A stretch of 64,000 bases of DNA from Methylopila henanensis (GCF_042681025.1 NZ_JBHUER010000006.1:1-64000); one strand, 5' to 3'; shown: positions 19,134 through 28,198, numbered from the stretch's first letter. Numbers and translations are program-made. Notes: generated by a model not told the origin, from the letters alone.

Positions 19134-22100
19134 TCAGGCCGCGAAGCGCGGCGGACGACGCAGGTCGAGCGTGTGCGGGAAGCCCGGATCGGGCGCCTCG
19201 ATCACCGGCTCGTAGACGCCGGCGGTGTGGCCGATGTCCTCGAACCGCGCGAGCCGCCGCGCTTCGGCCTCGTAGGCGTTGACCGGGAAGGTGTCGTAGT
19301 TGCGCCCGCCGGGATGCGCCACGTGGTAGACGCAGCCGCCGATCGAGCGCTTGGACCATTTGTCGTAGATGTCGAAGGTCAGCGGCGCATGCACCGGAAT
19401 CGTCGGGTGCAGGCCGGACGCCGGCTGCCAGGCCTTGAACCGCACGCCTGCGACCAGTTCGCCGGCGCCGCTGCCCGGCCCGAGCGGCAGGGCGCGCCCG
19501 TTGCAGGTGACGATATAGCGGGCGGGATCGGCGTTGGTGAGCCGGACCTGCAGCCGCTCGACCGACGAATCGACGAACCGCACCGTGCCGCCGATCGCGC
19601 CGGTCTCGCCCATCACGTGCCAGGGCTCCAGCGCCTGCCTCAGCTCCAGCGCGACGCCCTCGCGCTCGATCCGGCCGCAGAACGGGAAGCGGAACTCGGC
19701 CTGCGCCTCGAACCACTCCGCCCGCAGCGGATGGCCCGAGCGCTTCAGGTCCTCGAGCACGTCGAGGAAGTCCGCCCACACGAAGGCCGGCAGCATGAAG
19801 CGGTCGTGCAGGCGCGTGCCCCAGCGCACGAAAGAGCCCTGCGCGGGCTCGCGCCAGAACTTCGCGATCAGCGCGCGAATCAGCAGCTGCTGCGCGAGGC
19901 TCATGCGGGCGTCCGGCGGCATCTCGAAGCCGCGGAACTCGACGAGGCCGAGCCGGCCGGTCGGCCCGTCCGGCGAATAGAGCTTGTCGATGCAGATCTC
20001 GGAGCGGTGGGTGTTGCCGGTGACGTCGATCAAAAGGTTTCGGAACAGCCGGTCCACCAGCCAGGCCGGGGGCGGCCAGCCCTCGCCCGGCGCCGGCACG
20101 TTCGCCATGGCGATCTCGAGCTCGTAGAGCTGGTCGTGGCGGGCCTCGTCGATGCGGGGCGCCTGGCTCGTCGGGCCGATGAACAGGCCGGAGAACAGGT
20201 AGCTGAGCGAGGGATGGCGCTGCCAGTGCAGCACCAGCGACTTCAGCAGGTCCGGCCGGCGCAGGAACGGGCTGTCGAGCGGCGTCGCGCCGCCGACGAC
20301 CACGTGGTTGCCGCCGCCGGTGCCGACATGCTTGCCGTCGATCATGAACTTGTCGGCCCCGAGGCGCGACTGGCGCGCGTCCTCGTAGACGCCGGTGGTG
20401 ATCTCCACCGCCTGGCGCCACGACGAGGCCGGGTGGATGTTGACCTCGATCACGCCCGGATCGGGCGCAACGCGGATGACGTTGACGCGCGGATCGTGCG
20501 GCGGGGCGTAGCCCTCGATCTGCACCGGCAGGCCGTTCTCATCCGCCGCGTCCTCGATCGCCGTGAGCAGGTCGAGATAGGCCTCGACCGATTCCATCGG
20601 CGGGATGAAGACGCAGAGCTTGCCGTCGCGCGGCTCGACCGACAGCGCGGTGCGGACATAGCCGACGATCTCGTTCTGCATCGTCGGCGGCGCCTGCCAG
20701 ACCGGCTGGTCCGGCGTCGAGATCTGCCGCTGGCGGTGCGCGATCGCGATCTCGCCCGGGTCCGGCAGCGGCTCCAGCTCGCGCACCGGGTCGGTCGGGA
20801 AAAAGTAGGGGAACTCGGAGCTGGTGAGATAGGGCAGCGCCCCGAGCGGCAGGCGGTAGCCGAGCGCGCTGTCGCCCGGCGACAGGAACAGCTTGCCGCG
20901 CCGCGTGCCCCAGCGCTCCGACACCCAGCGCAGCCCCTGCGCCTGCCACGCCTGGATCGGCAGCACGTAGCCCGTCGGCGTGGTCAGCCCGCGGTCGAAC
21001 ACGCGCGCGATGCGCGCGCGCTCCTCGGCGTCGGCCAGCTTCGGGTTGGACGGATCGACGTTCTCCGGAAGCTGCGCCTCGCGCACCAGCCAGTAGGACG
21101 GGTCCTCGAAGGCCGGCTGCGCGTTGTCGCGCGGCACGCCGAGCCGCGCCGCGATCTCGGTCGCGAGCGTCTCGGCGCCGGCGATGTCGGCCGCGGCCGA
21201 GGTCTTCTCGCGCGCGATGAGGTCCGGGTTCTTCCAGATCGGCTTGCCGTCCTTCCGCCAGTAGAGGGAGAAGGTCCAGCGCGGCAGGGTCTCGCCGGGG
21301 TACCACTTGCCCTGCCCGTAATGCAGGAAGCCGCCGGGCGCGAAGCGGTCGCGCAGCCGGCGGATCAGGTCGTCGGCCAGCGCCCGCTTCTGCGGCCCGG
21401 TGGCGTCCGCGTTCCATTCCGGCGACTGGAAGTCGTCGATCGACACGAAGGTCGGCTCGCCGCCCATGGTGAGGCGCACGTCGTTGGCGGCGAGCTCGGC
21501 GTCGACCTTCTCGCCCAGCGCGTCGAGCGCCGCCCAGCTCTCGTCGGAGAACGGGAACGACACGCGCGGCCGCTCGGCCACGCGGTCCACCGTCATGTCG
21601 AAGGCGAAGTCGACCTCGGCGAAGCTCGCGGCCCCGGAGATCGGCGCGGCGGAGCGGTAGTGCGGCGTGGCGGCGAGCGGCACGTGGCTTTCGCCGGTGA
21701 GCAGGCCGGAGGTGGCGTCAAGGCCGATCCAGCCGGCGCCGGGCAGATAGACCTCCGCCCAGGCGTGCAGGTCGGTGAAGTCGACCGTCGTGCCGATCGG
21801 CCCGTCGAGCGCGACGCGGTCGGGCTTGAGCTGGATCAGGTAGCCCGAGACGAAGCGCGCCGCGAAGCCCAGCCGGCGCAGCGTCTGCACCAGCAGCCAG
21901 GTGGTGTCGCGGCAGGAGCCGGAGGCCAGCTCCAGCGTCTCCTCGGGCGTCTGCACCCCCGGCTCAAGCCGGATGAGGTACTTGATGCGCTGCGACAGCT
22001 CGCGGTTGAAGTTCACGAGGAAATCGACCGTCCGGGTCTCGCTGCGGTCGATCTCGGCCAGGAACGCCTCGAGCCTCGGCCCGAGCGGCTCGGCCTCGAG

Positions 22101-22451
22101 ATAGGGCTTCAGGTCGGACTTCAGGTCCTCGGCGTAGTCGAACGGCCAGCTCTGCGCGCTGTCTTCGACGAAGAAGTCGAACGGGTTGTAGACCGTCATG
22201 TCGGCGAGCAGATCGACCTCGACCTTGAACTCGGTCGTCGGCTCCGGGAACACGAAGCGCGCGAGGTAGTTGCCGAACGGATCCTGCTGCCAGTTGATGA
22301 AGTGGTTCGCCGGCGTGACCTTCAGCGAGTACGACGGGACCCTGGTGCGGGAATGCGGCGCCGGGCGGAGGCGGATCACCTGCGGGCCGAGGGTGACGGG
22401 ACGGTCGTACTTGTAGTGCGTGACGTGGTGCAGGGCGGCGAGGATCGACAT
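19134..22451 (-). CDS. Transglutaminase-DUF2126 fusion (putative amidoligase)
   Basis: A very large protein, 1105 aa. Residues about 1-290 form a transglutaminase N-domain plus core with a complete triad: C180 (SGSCRDTTW), H229 (TDLHAWAEVY) and D245 (WIGLDATSG). The remaining ~800 residues are DUF2126, annotated in Pfam as a putative amidoligase. Recognisable stretches include RLTMGGEPTFVSIDD, GKWYPGETLPRW and KHVGTGGGNHVVVGG. It starts at ATG 22451 (MSILAALHHVTHYKYDRPVTLGPQVIRLRP), the usual N-terminus. It is first in the operon with the ATP-grasp/alpha-E fusion and the small transglutaminase, and divergent from the zinc metallopeptidase, with 196 bp between. Predicted cytoplasmic. Function is unproven; a peptide ligation/cleavage pathway is the natural hypothesis. 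Confidence 0.9.
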   Translation of the reverse strand: MSILAALHHVTHYKYDRPVTLGPQVIRLRPAPHSRTRVPSYSLKVTPANHFINWQQDPFGNYLARFVFPEPTTEFKVEVDLLADMTVYNPFDFFVEDSAQSWPFDYAEDLKSDLKPYLEAEPLGPRLEAFLAEIDRSETRTVDFLVNFNRELSQRIKYLIRLEPGVQTPEETLELASGSCRDTTWLLVQTLRRLGFAARFVSGYLIQLKPDRVALDGPIGTTVDFTDLHAWAEVYLPGAGWIGLDATSGLLTGESHVPLAATPHYRSAAPISGAASFAEVDFAFDMTVDRVAERPRVSFPFSDESWAALDALGEKVDAELAANDVRLTMGGEPTFVSIDDFQSPEWNADATGPQKRALADDLIRRLRDRFAPGGFLHYGQGKWYPGETLPRWTFSLYWRKDGKPIWKNPDLIAREKTSAAADIAGAETLATEIAARLGVPRDNAQPAFEDPSYWLVREAQLPENVDPSNPKLADAEERARIARVFDRGLTTPTGYVLPIQAWQAQGLRWVSERWGTRRGKLFLSPGDSALGYRLPLGALPYLTSSEFPYFFPTDPVRELEPLPDPGEIAIAHRQRQISTPDQPVWQAPPTMQNEIVGYVRTALSVEPRDGKLCVFIPPMESVEAYLDLLTAIEDAADENGLPVQIEGYAPPHDPRVNVIRVAPDPGVIEVNIHPASSWRQAVEITTGVYEDARQSRLGADKFMIDGKHVGTGGGNHVVVGGATPLDSPFLRRPDLLKSLVLHWQRHPSLSYLFSGLFIGPTSQAPRIDEARHDQLYELEIAMANVPAPGEGWPPPAWLVDRLFRNLLIDVTGNTHRSEICIDKLYSPDGPTGRLGLVEFRGFEMPPDARMSLAQQLLIRALIAKFWREPAQGSFVRWGTRLHDRFMLPAFVWADFLDVLEDLKRSGHPLRAEWFEAQAEFRFPFCGRIEREGVALELRQALEPWHVMGETGAIGGTVRFVDSSVERLQVRLTNADPARYIVTCNGRALPLGPGSGAGELVAGVRFKAWQPASGLHPTIPVHAPLTFDIYDKWSKRSIGGCVYHVAHPGGRNYDTFPVNAYEAEARRLARFEDIGHTAGVYEPVIEAPDPGFPHTLDLRRPPRFAA

Positions 22452-22647
22452 GGATCGAGGGGCGGCTCCGTGGGCGGGCGCGCTCATCCTAACCTTCGAC
22501 CGCGCCGCAGCAAGCCGCCCAGACGGCGGGCGCCGAGGCGCCGGCGCACATATTGAAGGCGCCCGGTCGATTTCCAGGAACCGAGGCGCGGTCACGCGCA
22601 TTTCAGCGTCGCGCACGCCGCCGCGAGCGGCTTCGAGGATCGACCCC

Positions 22648-23784
22648 ATGAAACTGTTCTCCTGCCCCTCCTGCCGGCATGTCGTGTTCTTCGAGAACGT
22701 CGTTTGCGAGCGCTGCAACCACGCGCTCGGCTACGAAGCCGGGTCGAACCAGATGCTGGCGCTCGAGCAGGCCGACGGCGCATGGCGCTCGGTCGGCGCC
22801 AAGGCCGACGACCGGCCGTGGCGCTACTGCGCGAACTATGAGCACGGCGTCTGCAACTGGCTCGTGCCGGCGGACGGTCCGGACGCGTTCTGCCAGACCT
22901 GCCGCCACAACCTGACGGTCCCGAACGTTGCGGAGGGCAACAATCTCGCCCTCTGGCAGAAGATGGAGGTGGCGAAGCGCCGGCTGTTCTATTCGCTGCT
23001 GCGGCTCAACCTGCCGCTCCAGACCCGCGCCGAGCACCCGGAGGGGCTCGGCTTCCAGTTTCTCAGCAACGATCCCAACAGCGCGCAGCACGTGATGACC
23101 GGCCATGACGACGGCCTGATCACCATCGCGCTGGCCGAAGCCGACGACGCCGAGCGCGAGAGCCGCCGCACCTCCATGAGCGAACCCTACCGGACCCTGC
23201 TCGGCCATTTCCGGCACGAGGTCGGCCACTGGTACTGGGACCGTCTGGTCCGCGACGGCGGCGCGCTCGAACAGTGCCGCGCGGTGTTCGGCGACGACAG
23301 CCAGGATTACGACCAGGCGCTGCAGGCGCATTACGCCAACGGCCCGAAGCCCGGCTGGCAGAACGAGTTCGTCTCGCATTACGCCGCGGCCCACCCGTGG
23401 GAGGACTTCGCGGAGACCTGGGCGCATTACCTCCACATCACCGACACGCTCGACACCGGCCGGTCGTGGGGCTTCAAGGTCGATCCGCGCGTCGACCGCG
23501 AGGACCTGCTGACCGCGGAGATCGACTTCAACGCCTTCTCGGCCAGGACGCCGATCCGCGAGATCAGCGAGTCCTGGCTCGCGCTGTCGTCGGCGCTGAA
23601 CGCGCTCAACCGCTCGATGGGCCTCGCGGACGCCTACCCGTTCGTGCTGTCGGAGCCGGTGATCGCGAAGCTCGGCTTCATTCATGACCTCGTCCACGGC
23701 AAGGTCGGCACGGCCTCGGAAGCGACCGGCGAGGCGACGGCGGTCCCGCAGCAGCAGGCCGGGCCGGAACGCCTGAGCGCCTGA
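22648..23784 (+). CDS. Zinc-ribbon putative metallopeptidase
   Basis: A 378-aa protein. The N-terminal 90 residues form two zinc-ribbon halves with CxxC pairs: C6/C9 and C20/C23, then C61, C69 and C82/C85. The rest is a zincin-like domain with HEVGH at 190-194 (HExxH) and a downstream glutamate-rich segment WEDFAETWAHYLH that probably supplies the third metal ligand. It matches the uncharacterised COG4307-type family. It is predicted cytosolic, with no signal peptide. ATG 22648 begins MKLFSCPSCRHV, the usual start. It is divergent from the DUF2126/ATP-grasp operon and may be part of the same pathway as its protease. A bidirectional terminator follows. Confidence 0.88.
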   Translation: MKLFSCPSCRHVVFFENVVCERCNHALGYEAGSNQMLALEQADGAWRSVGAKADDRPWRYCANYEHGVCNWLVPADGPDAFCQTCRHNLTVPNVAEGNNLALWQKMEVAKRRLFYSLLRLNLPLQTRAEHPEGLGFQFLSNDPNSAQHVMTGHDDGLITIALAEADDAERESRRTSMSEPYRTLLGHFRHEVGHWYWDRLVRDGGALEQCRAVFGDDSQDYDQALQAHYANGPKPGWQNEFVSHYAAAHPWEDFAETWAHYLHITDTLDTGRSWGFKVDPRVDREDLLTAEIDFNAFSARTPIREISESWLALSSALNALNRSMGLADAYPFVLSEPVIAKLGFIHDLVHGKVGTASEATGEATAVPQQQAGPERLSA

Positions 23785-23825
23785 CCATCGCGCGGGCGGG
23801 AACGCGACGGACGACGCGCAAAAAG

Positions 23826-23850
23826 AAAGGCGGCCCGGAGGCCGCCTTTC
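23826..23850. terminator. Bidirectional terminator between metallopeptidase gene and pnp
   Basis: A 10-bp perfect stem, AAAGGCGGCC (23827-23836) with GGCCGCCTTT (23841-23850) and a 4-nt loop, lies between two converging stops. On the minus strand it is followed by CTTTTT, giving pnp a classical intrinsic terminator; on the plus strand the stem itself ends in TTT. Confidence 0.8.
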
Positions 23851-23879
23851 GCATTTTCAGTCCCGCGTGAGCGCGAGCC

Positions 23880-26102
23880 TCACTCGGCCGCTTCCTCGCG
23901 ACGGCGACGACCGCCGCGGCGACCGCCGGAACGCTCCTCGCCGCCTTCGGAGGCCTCGGCCGGAGCCGCCGCCTCGCCGCCTTCGGAGGCCTTGCCCTCG
24001 AGGTCCTCGCCCGTGGTCTGGTCGACGACCTTCATGGAGAGGCGGGTCTTGCCGCGGTCGTCGAAGCCCATGAGCTTCACCTTGACCTTGTCGCCCTCCT
24101 TGAGGACGTCGGAGACCTTGGCGACGCGCTCGCGGCTGATCTGCGACACGTGGACGAGGCCGTCCTTGGCGCCGAAGAAGTTCACGAAGGCGCCGAACTC
24201 GACCACCTTCACGACCGTGCCGTCATAGATCACGCCGACTTCCGGATCGGAGGCGATCGACTTGATCCAGTTCAGCGCGGCGGTGATCGCCTTGCCGTCG
24301 CTGGAGGCCACCTTCACGGTGCCGTCGTCCTCGATGTTCACCTTGGCGCCGGTCTTCTCCACGATCTCGCGGATGACCTTGCCGCCGGTGCCGATCACTT
24401 CGCGGATCTTGTCGGTCGGGATCTTGATGACCTCGATGCGCGGCGCGTATTCGCCGAGCTCGGTGCGGCCCGCCGCGATCGCCTTGGACATCTCGCCGAG
24501 GATACCGAGACGGCCGTCCTTCGCCTGGGCGAGGGCGACCTTCATGATCTCCTCGGTGATGCCGGCGATCTTGATGTCCATCTGCAGCGCGGTGACGCCC
24601 TGCTCGGTGCCGGCCACCTTGAAGTCCATGTCGCCGAGATGGTCCTCGTCGCCGAGGATGTCGGAGAGCACGGCGAACTTCTCGTCCTCGAGGATCAGAC
24701 CCATGGCGATGCCCGCCACCGGCCGCTTCAGCGGCACGCCGGCGTCCATGGCCGAAAGCGAGGCGCCGCAGACGGAGGCCATCGACGACGAGCCGTTGGA
24801 CTCGGTGATCTCGGACACGATGCGCAGCGTGTAGGGGAACTCGTCCGCCTTCGGCAGCATCGGGTGGATCGCGCGCCAGGCGAGCTTGCCGTGGCCGACT
24901 TCACGACGGCCGGGCGCGCCCATGCGACCGGTCTCGCCCACCGAATAGGGCGGGAAGTTGTAGTGGAGCAGGAAGCGCTCCTTGTAGGTGCCGCCGAGCG
25001 AGTCGATGAACTGCTCGTCCTCGCCGGTGCCGAGGGTCGCGACCACGAGGGCCTGCGTCTCGCCGCGGGTGAAGATGGCCGAACCGTGGGTGCGGGGCAG
25101 CACGCCCACTTCCGCGAGGATCGGACGGACGGTGGTCAGGTCGCGGCCGTCGATGCGGATCTTGTCGTCCAGGATGCCCCAGCGGACGATCTTGGCCTCG
25201 AGCTCCTTGAACACCGCGCCGAGCTTCAGCGGATCGACCGGGTTCTCGACGCCCTCGCCGGAGAGGGCGGCGAGCGCCTTCTTCTTGGCGGCGCCGACGG
25301 CCTCGTAGCGATCCTGCTTCTTCTTGATCTTGTAAGCCTCGCGGAGGTCGGCCTCGACCAGCGCGCGCAGCTTGTTCTCAAGATCGGAGACGTCCTCGAC
25401 CTGATGGTCGCGCGGCTCCTTGGCGGCCTTCTCGGCCAGGCGGATGATGGCGTCGATCACGGGCTGGAAGCCCTTGTGGCCGAACATCACGGCGCCGAGC
25501 ATGACCTCCTCGGACAGCTCCTTGGCTTCCGACTCGACCATCAGCACGGCGTCCTGGGTGCCGGCGACCACGAGGTCGAGCGCCGAGCCCTCCATGCGGT
25601 CCTGCACCGGGTTCAGCACGTATTCGCCGTCGATGTAGCCGACGCGGGCGCCGCCGATCGGGCCCATGAAGGGAACGCCCGAGAGCGTCAGCGCGGCGGA
25701 GGCGCCGATCATGCCGACGATGTCGGGGTCGTTCTCGAGGTCGTAGGAGAGGACCGTGACGACGACCTGGGTGTCGTTCTTGTAGCCGTCCGCGAACAGC
25801 GGGCGGATCGGACGGTCGATCAGGCGGGAGGTGAGCGTGTCCTTCTCGGTCGGGCCGCGCTCGCGCTTGAAGTAGCCGCCGGGGATGCGGCCCGCGGCGT
25901 AGTACTTCTCGGTGTAGTTCACCGTCAGCGGGAAGAAGTCGACGCCGGCCTTCGGCGCCTTGGCCGAGACTGCGGTAGCGAGCACGGTGGTCTCGCCATA
26001 GGTGACGAGCACGGCGCCGTCGGCCTGGCGGGCGACGTGGCCCGTCTCAAGCGTCAGCGTGCGGCCGGCCCATTCGATCTTCTCGCGATGAATCTCAAAC
26101 AT
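23880..26102 (-). CDS. pnp: Polyribonucleotide nucleotidyltransferase
   Basis: PNPase degrades RNA 3' to 5' phosphorolytically and is a core of the RNA degradosome. The 740 aa carry two RNase PH domains separated by a helical domain, a KH domain (VIGTGGKVIREIVEKTGAKVNIEDDG) and an S1 domain (VGVIYDGTVVKVVEFGAFVNFFGAKDGLVHVSQ). The C-terminal tail is Glu/Ala-rich and ends in an Arg-rich patch (SGGRRGGRRRREEAAE), possibly an RNA or partner contact. ATG 26102 has AGGA 6 nt upstream, inside a hairpin. It lies 439 bp downstream of rpsO, an unusually long gap filled with inverted repeats. Confidence 0.97.
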   Translation of the reverse strand: MFEIHREKIEWAGRTLTLETGHVARQADGAVLVTYGETTVLATAVSAKAPKAGVDFFPLTVNYTEKYYAAGRIPGGYFKRERGPTEKDTLTSRLIDRPIRPLFADGYKNDTQVVVTVLSYDLENDPDIVGMIGASAALTLSGVPFMGPIGGARVGYIDGEYVLNPVQDRMEGSALDLVVAGTQDAVLMVESEAKELSEEVMLGAVMFGHKGFQPVIDAIIRLAEKAAKEPRDHQVEDVSDLENKLRALVEADLREAYKIKKKQDRYEAVGAAKKKALAALSGEGVENPVDPLKLGAVFKELEAKIVRWGILDDKIRIDGRDLTTVRPILAEVGVLPRTHGSAIFTRGETQALVVATLGTGEDEQFIDSLGGTYKERFLLHYNFPPYSVGETGRMGAPGRREVGHGKLAWRAIHPMLPKADEFPYTLRIVSEITESNGSSSMASVCGASLSAMDAGVPLKRPVAGIAMGLILEDEKFAVLSDILGDEDHLGDMDFKVAGTEQGVTALQMDIKIAGITEEIMKVALAQAKDGRLGILGEMSKAIAAGRTELGEYAPRIEVIKIPTDKIREVIGTGGKVIREIVEKTGAKVNIEDDGTVKVASSDGKAITAALNWIKSIASDPEVGVIYDGTVVKVVEFGAFVNFFGAKDGLVHVSQISRERVAKVSDVLKEGDKVKVKLMGFDDRGKTRLSMKVVDQTTGEDLEGKASEGGEAAAPAEASEGGEERSGGRRGGRRRREEAAE

Positions 26103-26107
26103 TCTCT

Positions 26108-26263
26108 GTCCTAGCGGTCATAGGACCGGGACAGCCGTCGGGCAGTCTGAAAGCCACGGGCAAGACGGCGCGACGCTTGCTCCCAAGCCTCCGGGCCAGC
26201 GCGGTCCGAACGTCGGACCTCGCGTCGACCTTTCCGGCTGTGCGGCGTCCGAAACGTCGGACG
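26108..26263 (-). promoter_or_regulatory. pnp leader hairpins, one covering the ribosome-binding site
   Basis: Three inverted repeats lie just before pnp. GTCCTA (26108-26113) pairs with TAGGAC (26121-26126); in the mRNA this stem contains the AGGA ribosome-binding site 5 nt before the start codon. GGTCCGA/TCGGACC (26203-26219) and CGTCCGA/TCGGACG (26246-26263) form a near-duplicate pair. In enterobacteria, pnp is autoregulated through RNase III cleavage of a leader stem, so a similar role is inferred here. Confidence 0.5.
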
Positions 26264-26415
26264 TCGCAGAAGCGCCCTGCGATCCTGCCCCATGGCGTCC
26301 GGGGCCCGATGGCCTCCCGGATCCCTTTGCTTGCATGGCGCCGGCGCCCCATTGCGCCGACGGCCTTGTCTTACGATTGGGCCGCGGATCGGACCGCAGC
26401 CTCTGCGCCTACAGC

Positions 26416-26510
26416 GCCGTCATGCCCGCCTTCGCGGGCGTCCACGACTTCGCCTCCGGCGCTCCACGCTCAAGTCGTGGATGCCCGGCCGAAGGGCCGG
26501 GCATGACGGC
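26416..26510. repeat. REP-like nested palindrome in the rpsO-pnp gap
   Basis: Outer arms GCCGTCATGCCCG (26416-26428) and its exact complement (26498-26510) enclose inner arms TCCACGACTT (26441-26450) and AAGTCGTGGA (26472-26481), plus small hairpins CCCGC/GCGGG and CCGGCC/GGCCGG. This GTCATGCCCG...GGGCATGAC design is a common intergenic palindrome of Rhizobiales genomes. It could act as an mRNA processing or stabilising structure between rpsO and pnp. Confidence 0.75.
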
Positions 26511-26530
26511 CGCGGTTCTGCGCGGCCGTC
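26505..26530 (-). terminator. GC-rich hairpin just past rpsO
   Basis: GACGGCCGCG (26505-26514) pairs perfectly with CGCGGCCGTC (26521-26530), starting 11 nt past the rpsO stop. There is no T-tract, so it may be a pause, processing or weak termination site rather than a full terminator; it overlaps one arm of the adjacent palindrome. Confidence 0.4.
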
Positions 26531-26541
26531 GAAGCGAAGCG

Positions 26542-26811
26542 TCAGCGGCGGATGCCGAGACGCTCGATCAGGCTCTGGTAGCGAGCGACGTCCTTGGACT
26601 TCACATAGTCCAGCAGCGAGCGGCGCGCGCTCACCATCTTCAGAAGGCCGCGGCGGGAATGGTTGTCCTTGGCGTGGCTCTTGAAGTGGCCGGTCAGGTT
26701 GGCGATGCGCTCGGTGAGCACGGCGACCTGCACTTCCGGCGAACCGGTGTCGCCGGGCTTGGTGGCGTACTGCGCCACGATTTCTTTCTTGCGTTCAGCG
26801 GTGATCGACAT
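26542..26811 (-). CDS. rpsO: 30S ribosomal protein S15
   Basis: A primary-binding small-subunit protein that organises the central domain of 16S rRNA. The 89 aa match the universal length; MSITAERKKEIVAQYATKPGDTGSPEVQ and the RNA-contact HSRRGLLKMVSARRSLLDYVK are diagnostic. ATG 26811 is chosen because the 16 codons upstream are not S15-like. It lies 44 nt downstream of truB and before pnp, the standard order. Confidence 0.97.
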   Translation of the reverse strand: MSITAERKKEIVAQYATKPGDTGSPEVQVAVLTERIANLTGHFKSHAKDNHSRRGLLKMVSARRSLLDYVKSKDVARYQSLIERLGIRR

Positions 26812-26855
26812 CGGGGTCTCTCTGGTTCGATCAACTGTCGGATCCCGGCCGGACG

Positions 26856-27782
26856 TCACGCCCGGTCGAGGTGGAAAATGCGTCGGGGATGGAGTTCGCC
26901 GCGTTCGATCTCGGCGAGCGCGATCAACGCGCCGCCGGCCGTCACGGAGACAGAGCCCTGATAGGTCGGGGCATCCCGTCCGCGCAGCAGCACGGGCTGC
27001 CCGTTGAGCAGCCGTGCCGCCTCCGCCTGACTGACGGCGAGCGCCGGGATGTCGTCCAGCGCCGTCTCAACCGGAAGGAGGCATTCCGCGAGCTCCTGCT
27101 CGCCGCCGGCACCCTGTCGCAAACGCTCCAGTTCGTCCAGCGAAATCGCGTCTTCCTCGGTGAAGCCGCCGACGGCCGTCCGCCGCAGCGCCGTCACATG
27201 GCCCCGCGTTCCGAGCGCCCGTCCCATGTCGCGGGCGAGCGCGCGCACATAGGCGCCCTTGCCGGTCTCCGCCTCGAACACCGCCTTGTCGGCGTCCGCC
27301 TCGATCAGGTCGAGCCGGTGCACCTCGATCGTGCGCGCCGCGAGCTCCACCTCCTCGCCGTCGCGGGCGAGGTCGTAGGCGCGCTGGCCGTCGATCTTGA
27401 TCGCGGAGAACTGGGGCGGAACCTGCTCGATCACGCCGCGGAACGACGGCAGCAGCGCGAGGATCGCCTCGCGCGACGGCCGCGCGTCGGAGGTCGCGAC
27501 CGTCTCGCCCTCGGTGTCGTCGGTGTTGGTCTCGCCCCCCCACGTCACCTCGAATCGGTAGATCTTCCGCCCGTCCATGACGAAGGGCACCGTCTTGGTG
27601 GCCTCGCCGAAGGCGATTGGCAGGATGCCGGAAGCGAGCGGGTCGAGCGTGCCGGCGTGGCCCGCCTTCTTCGCCTGGAAGATCCAGCGCGACTTCGACA
27701 CCGCATGTGTGGAGGTGACGCCCACCGGCTTGTCGAGCACCAGCCAGCCGGAGATGTCGAGGCCCTTCTTGCGGCGGCTCAT
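26856..27782 (-). CDS. truB: tRNA pseudouridine-55 synthase TruB
   Basis: Converts uridine 55 in the T-loop of tRNAs to pseudouridine. It is 308 aa; the catalytic aspartate is D47 in GHAGTLDPLASG, and the thumb-loop region and C-terminal PUA-like segment (PALAVSQAEAARLLNGQPVLLRG) are present. The start at 27782 overlaps the rbfA stop by 4 nt (ATGA), indicating translational coupling. Confidence 0.96.
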   Translation of the reverse strand: MSRRKKGLDISGWLVLDKPVGVTSTHAVSKSRWIFQAKKAGHAGTLDPLASGILPIAFGEATKTVPFVMDGRKIYRFEVTWGGETNTDDTEGETVATSDARPSREAILALLPSFRGVIEQVPPQFSAIKIDGQRAYDLARDGEEVELAARTIEVHRLDLIEADADKAVFEAETGKGAYVRALARDMGRALGTRGHVTALRRTAVGGFTEEDAISLDELERLRQGAGGEQELAECLLPVETALDDIPALAVSQAEAARLLNGQPVLLRGRDAPTYQGSVSVTAGGALIALAEIERGELHPRRIFHLDRA

Positions 27783-28198
27783 CGGTCGTCGCCCTCGGAC
27801 CCGCCGTCGGCGTCGAGATCGCGGGAAACCTCCGGCGAGCGCAGCAGCGCGTCGATGCGGGCGCCTTCGGCGAAGCTCTCGTCCTCGCGGAAGCGGATGT
27901 CCGGCGCGGACTTCAGCGCGAGGCGGCTCACCACCAGCATGCGGATCTGCTTGCGGTTGGCCTCGAGCGCCTTCAGCACCTTGGCCACGTCCTTGCCGCC
28001 GAGCGGCATGACATAGGCGGTGGCGAGCTTGAGGTCCGGCGTCATGCGGACCTCGGGCACGGTGATGACGTGCTTCTCCAGCACGGGGTCCATCACCTCG
28101 CCGCGCTGGAGCACGTCGGCCAGCGCATGGCGCACGAGCTCGCCCACGCGAAGCATGCGCTGCGACGGGGCTTTGGAGCCCTGGGAAGAACGGGACAC
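27779..28198 (-). CDS. rbfA: Ribosome-binding factor A
   Basis: A 30S maturation factor needed for processing the 5' end of 16S rRNA and for cold adaptation. The protein is 139 aa with a KH-type RBFA fold: RVGELVRHALADVLQRGEV, then VTVPEVRMTPDLKLATAYVMPLGG, then a C-terminal acidic tail. GTG 28198 is chosen because CTGGAG lies about 6 nt upstream; ATG alternatives would cut into or overextend the domain. It overlaps truB. Upstream, the usual neighbour infB is displaced by a small membrane gene. Confidence 0.93.
   Translation of the reverse strand: MSRSSQGSKAPSQRMLRVGELVRHALADVLQRGEVMDPVLEKHVITVPEVRMTPDLKLATAYVMPLGGKDVAKVLKALEANRKQIRMLVVSRLALKSAPDIRFREDESFAEGARIDALLRSPEVSRDLDADGGSEGDDR

Noticed and set aside
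19036..20421. N-terminal extension of the ATP-grasp/alpha-E frame to about 1278 aa
   Set aside because: The extra 460 residues are the out-of-frame reading of the DUF2126 gene and show only Arg/Ala/Gly-rich noise.
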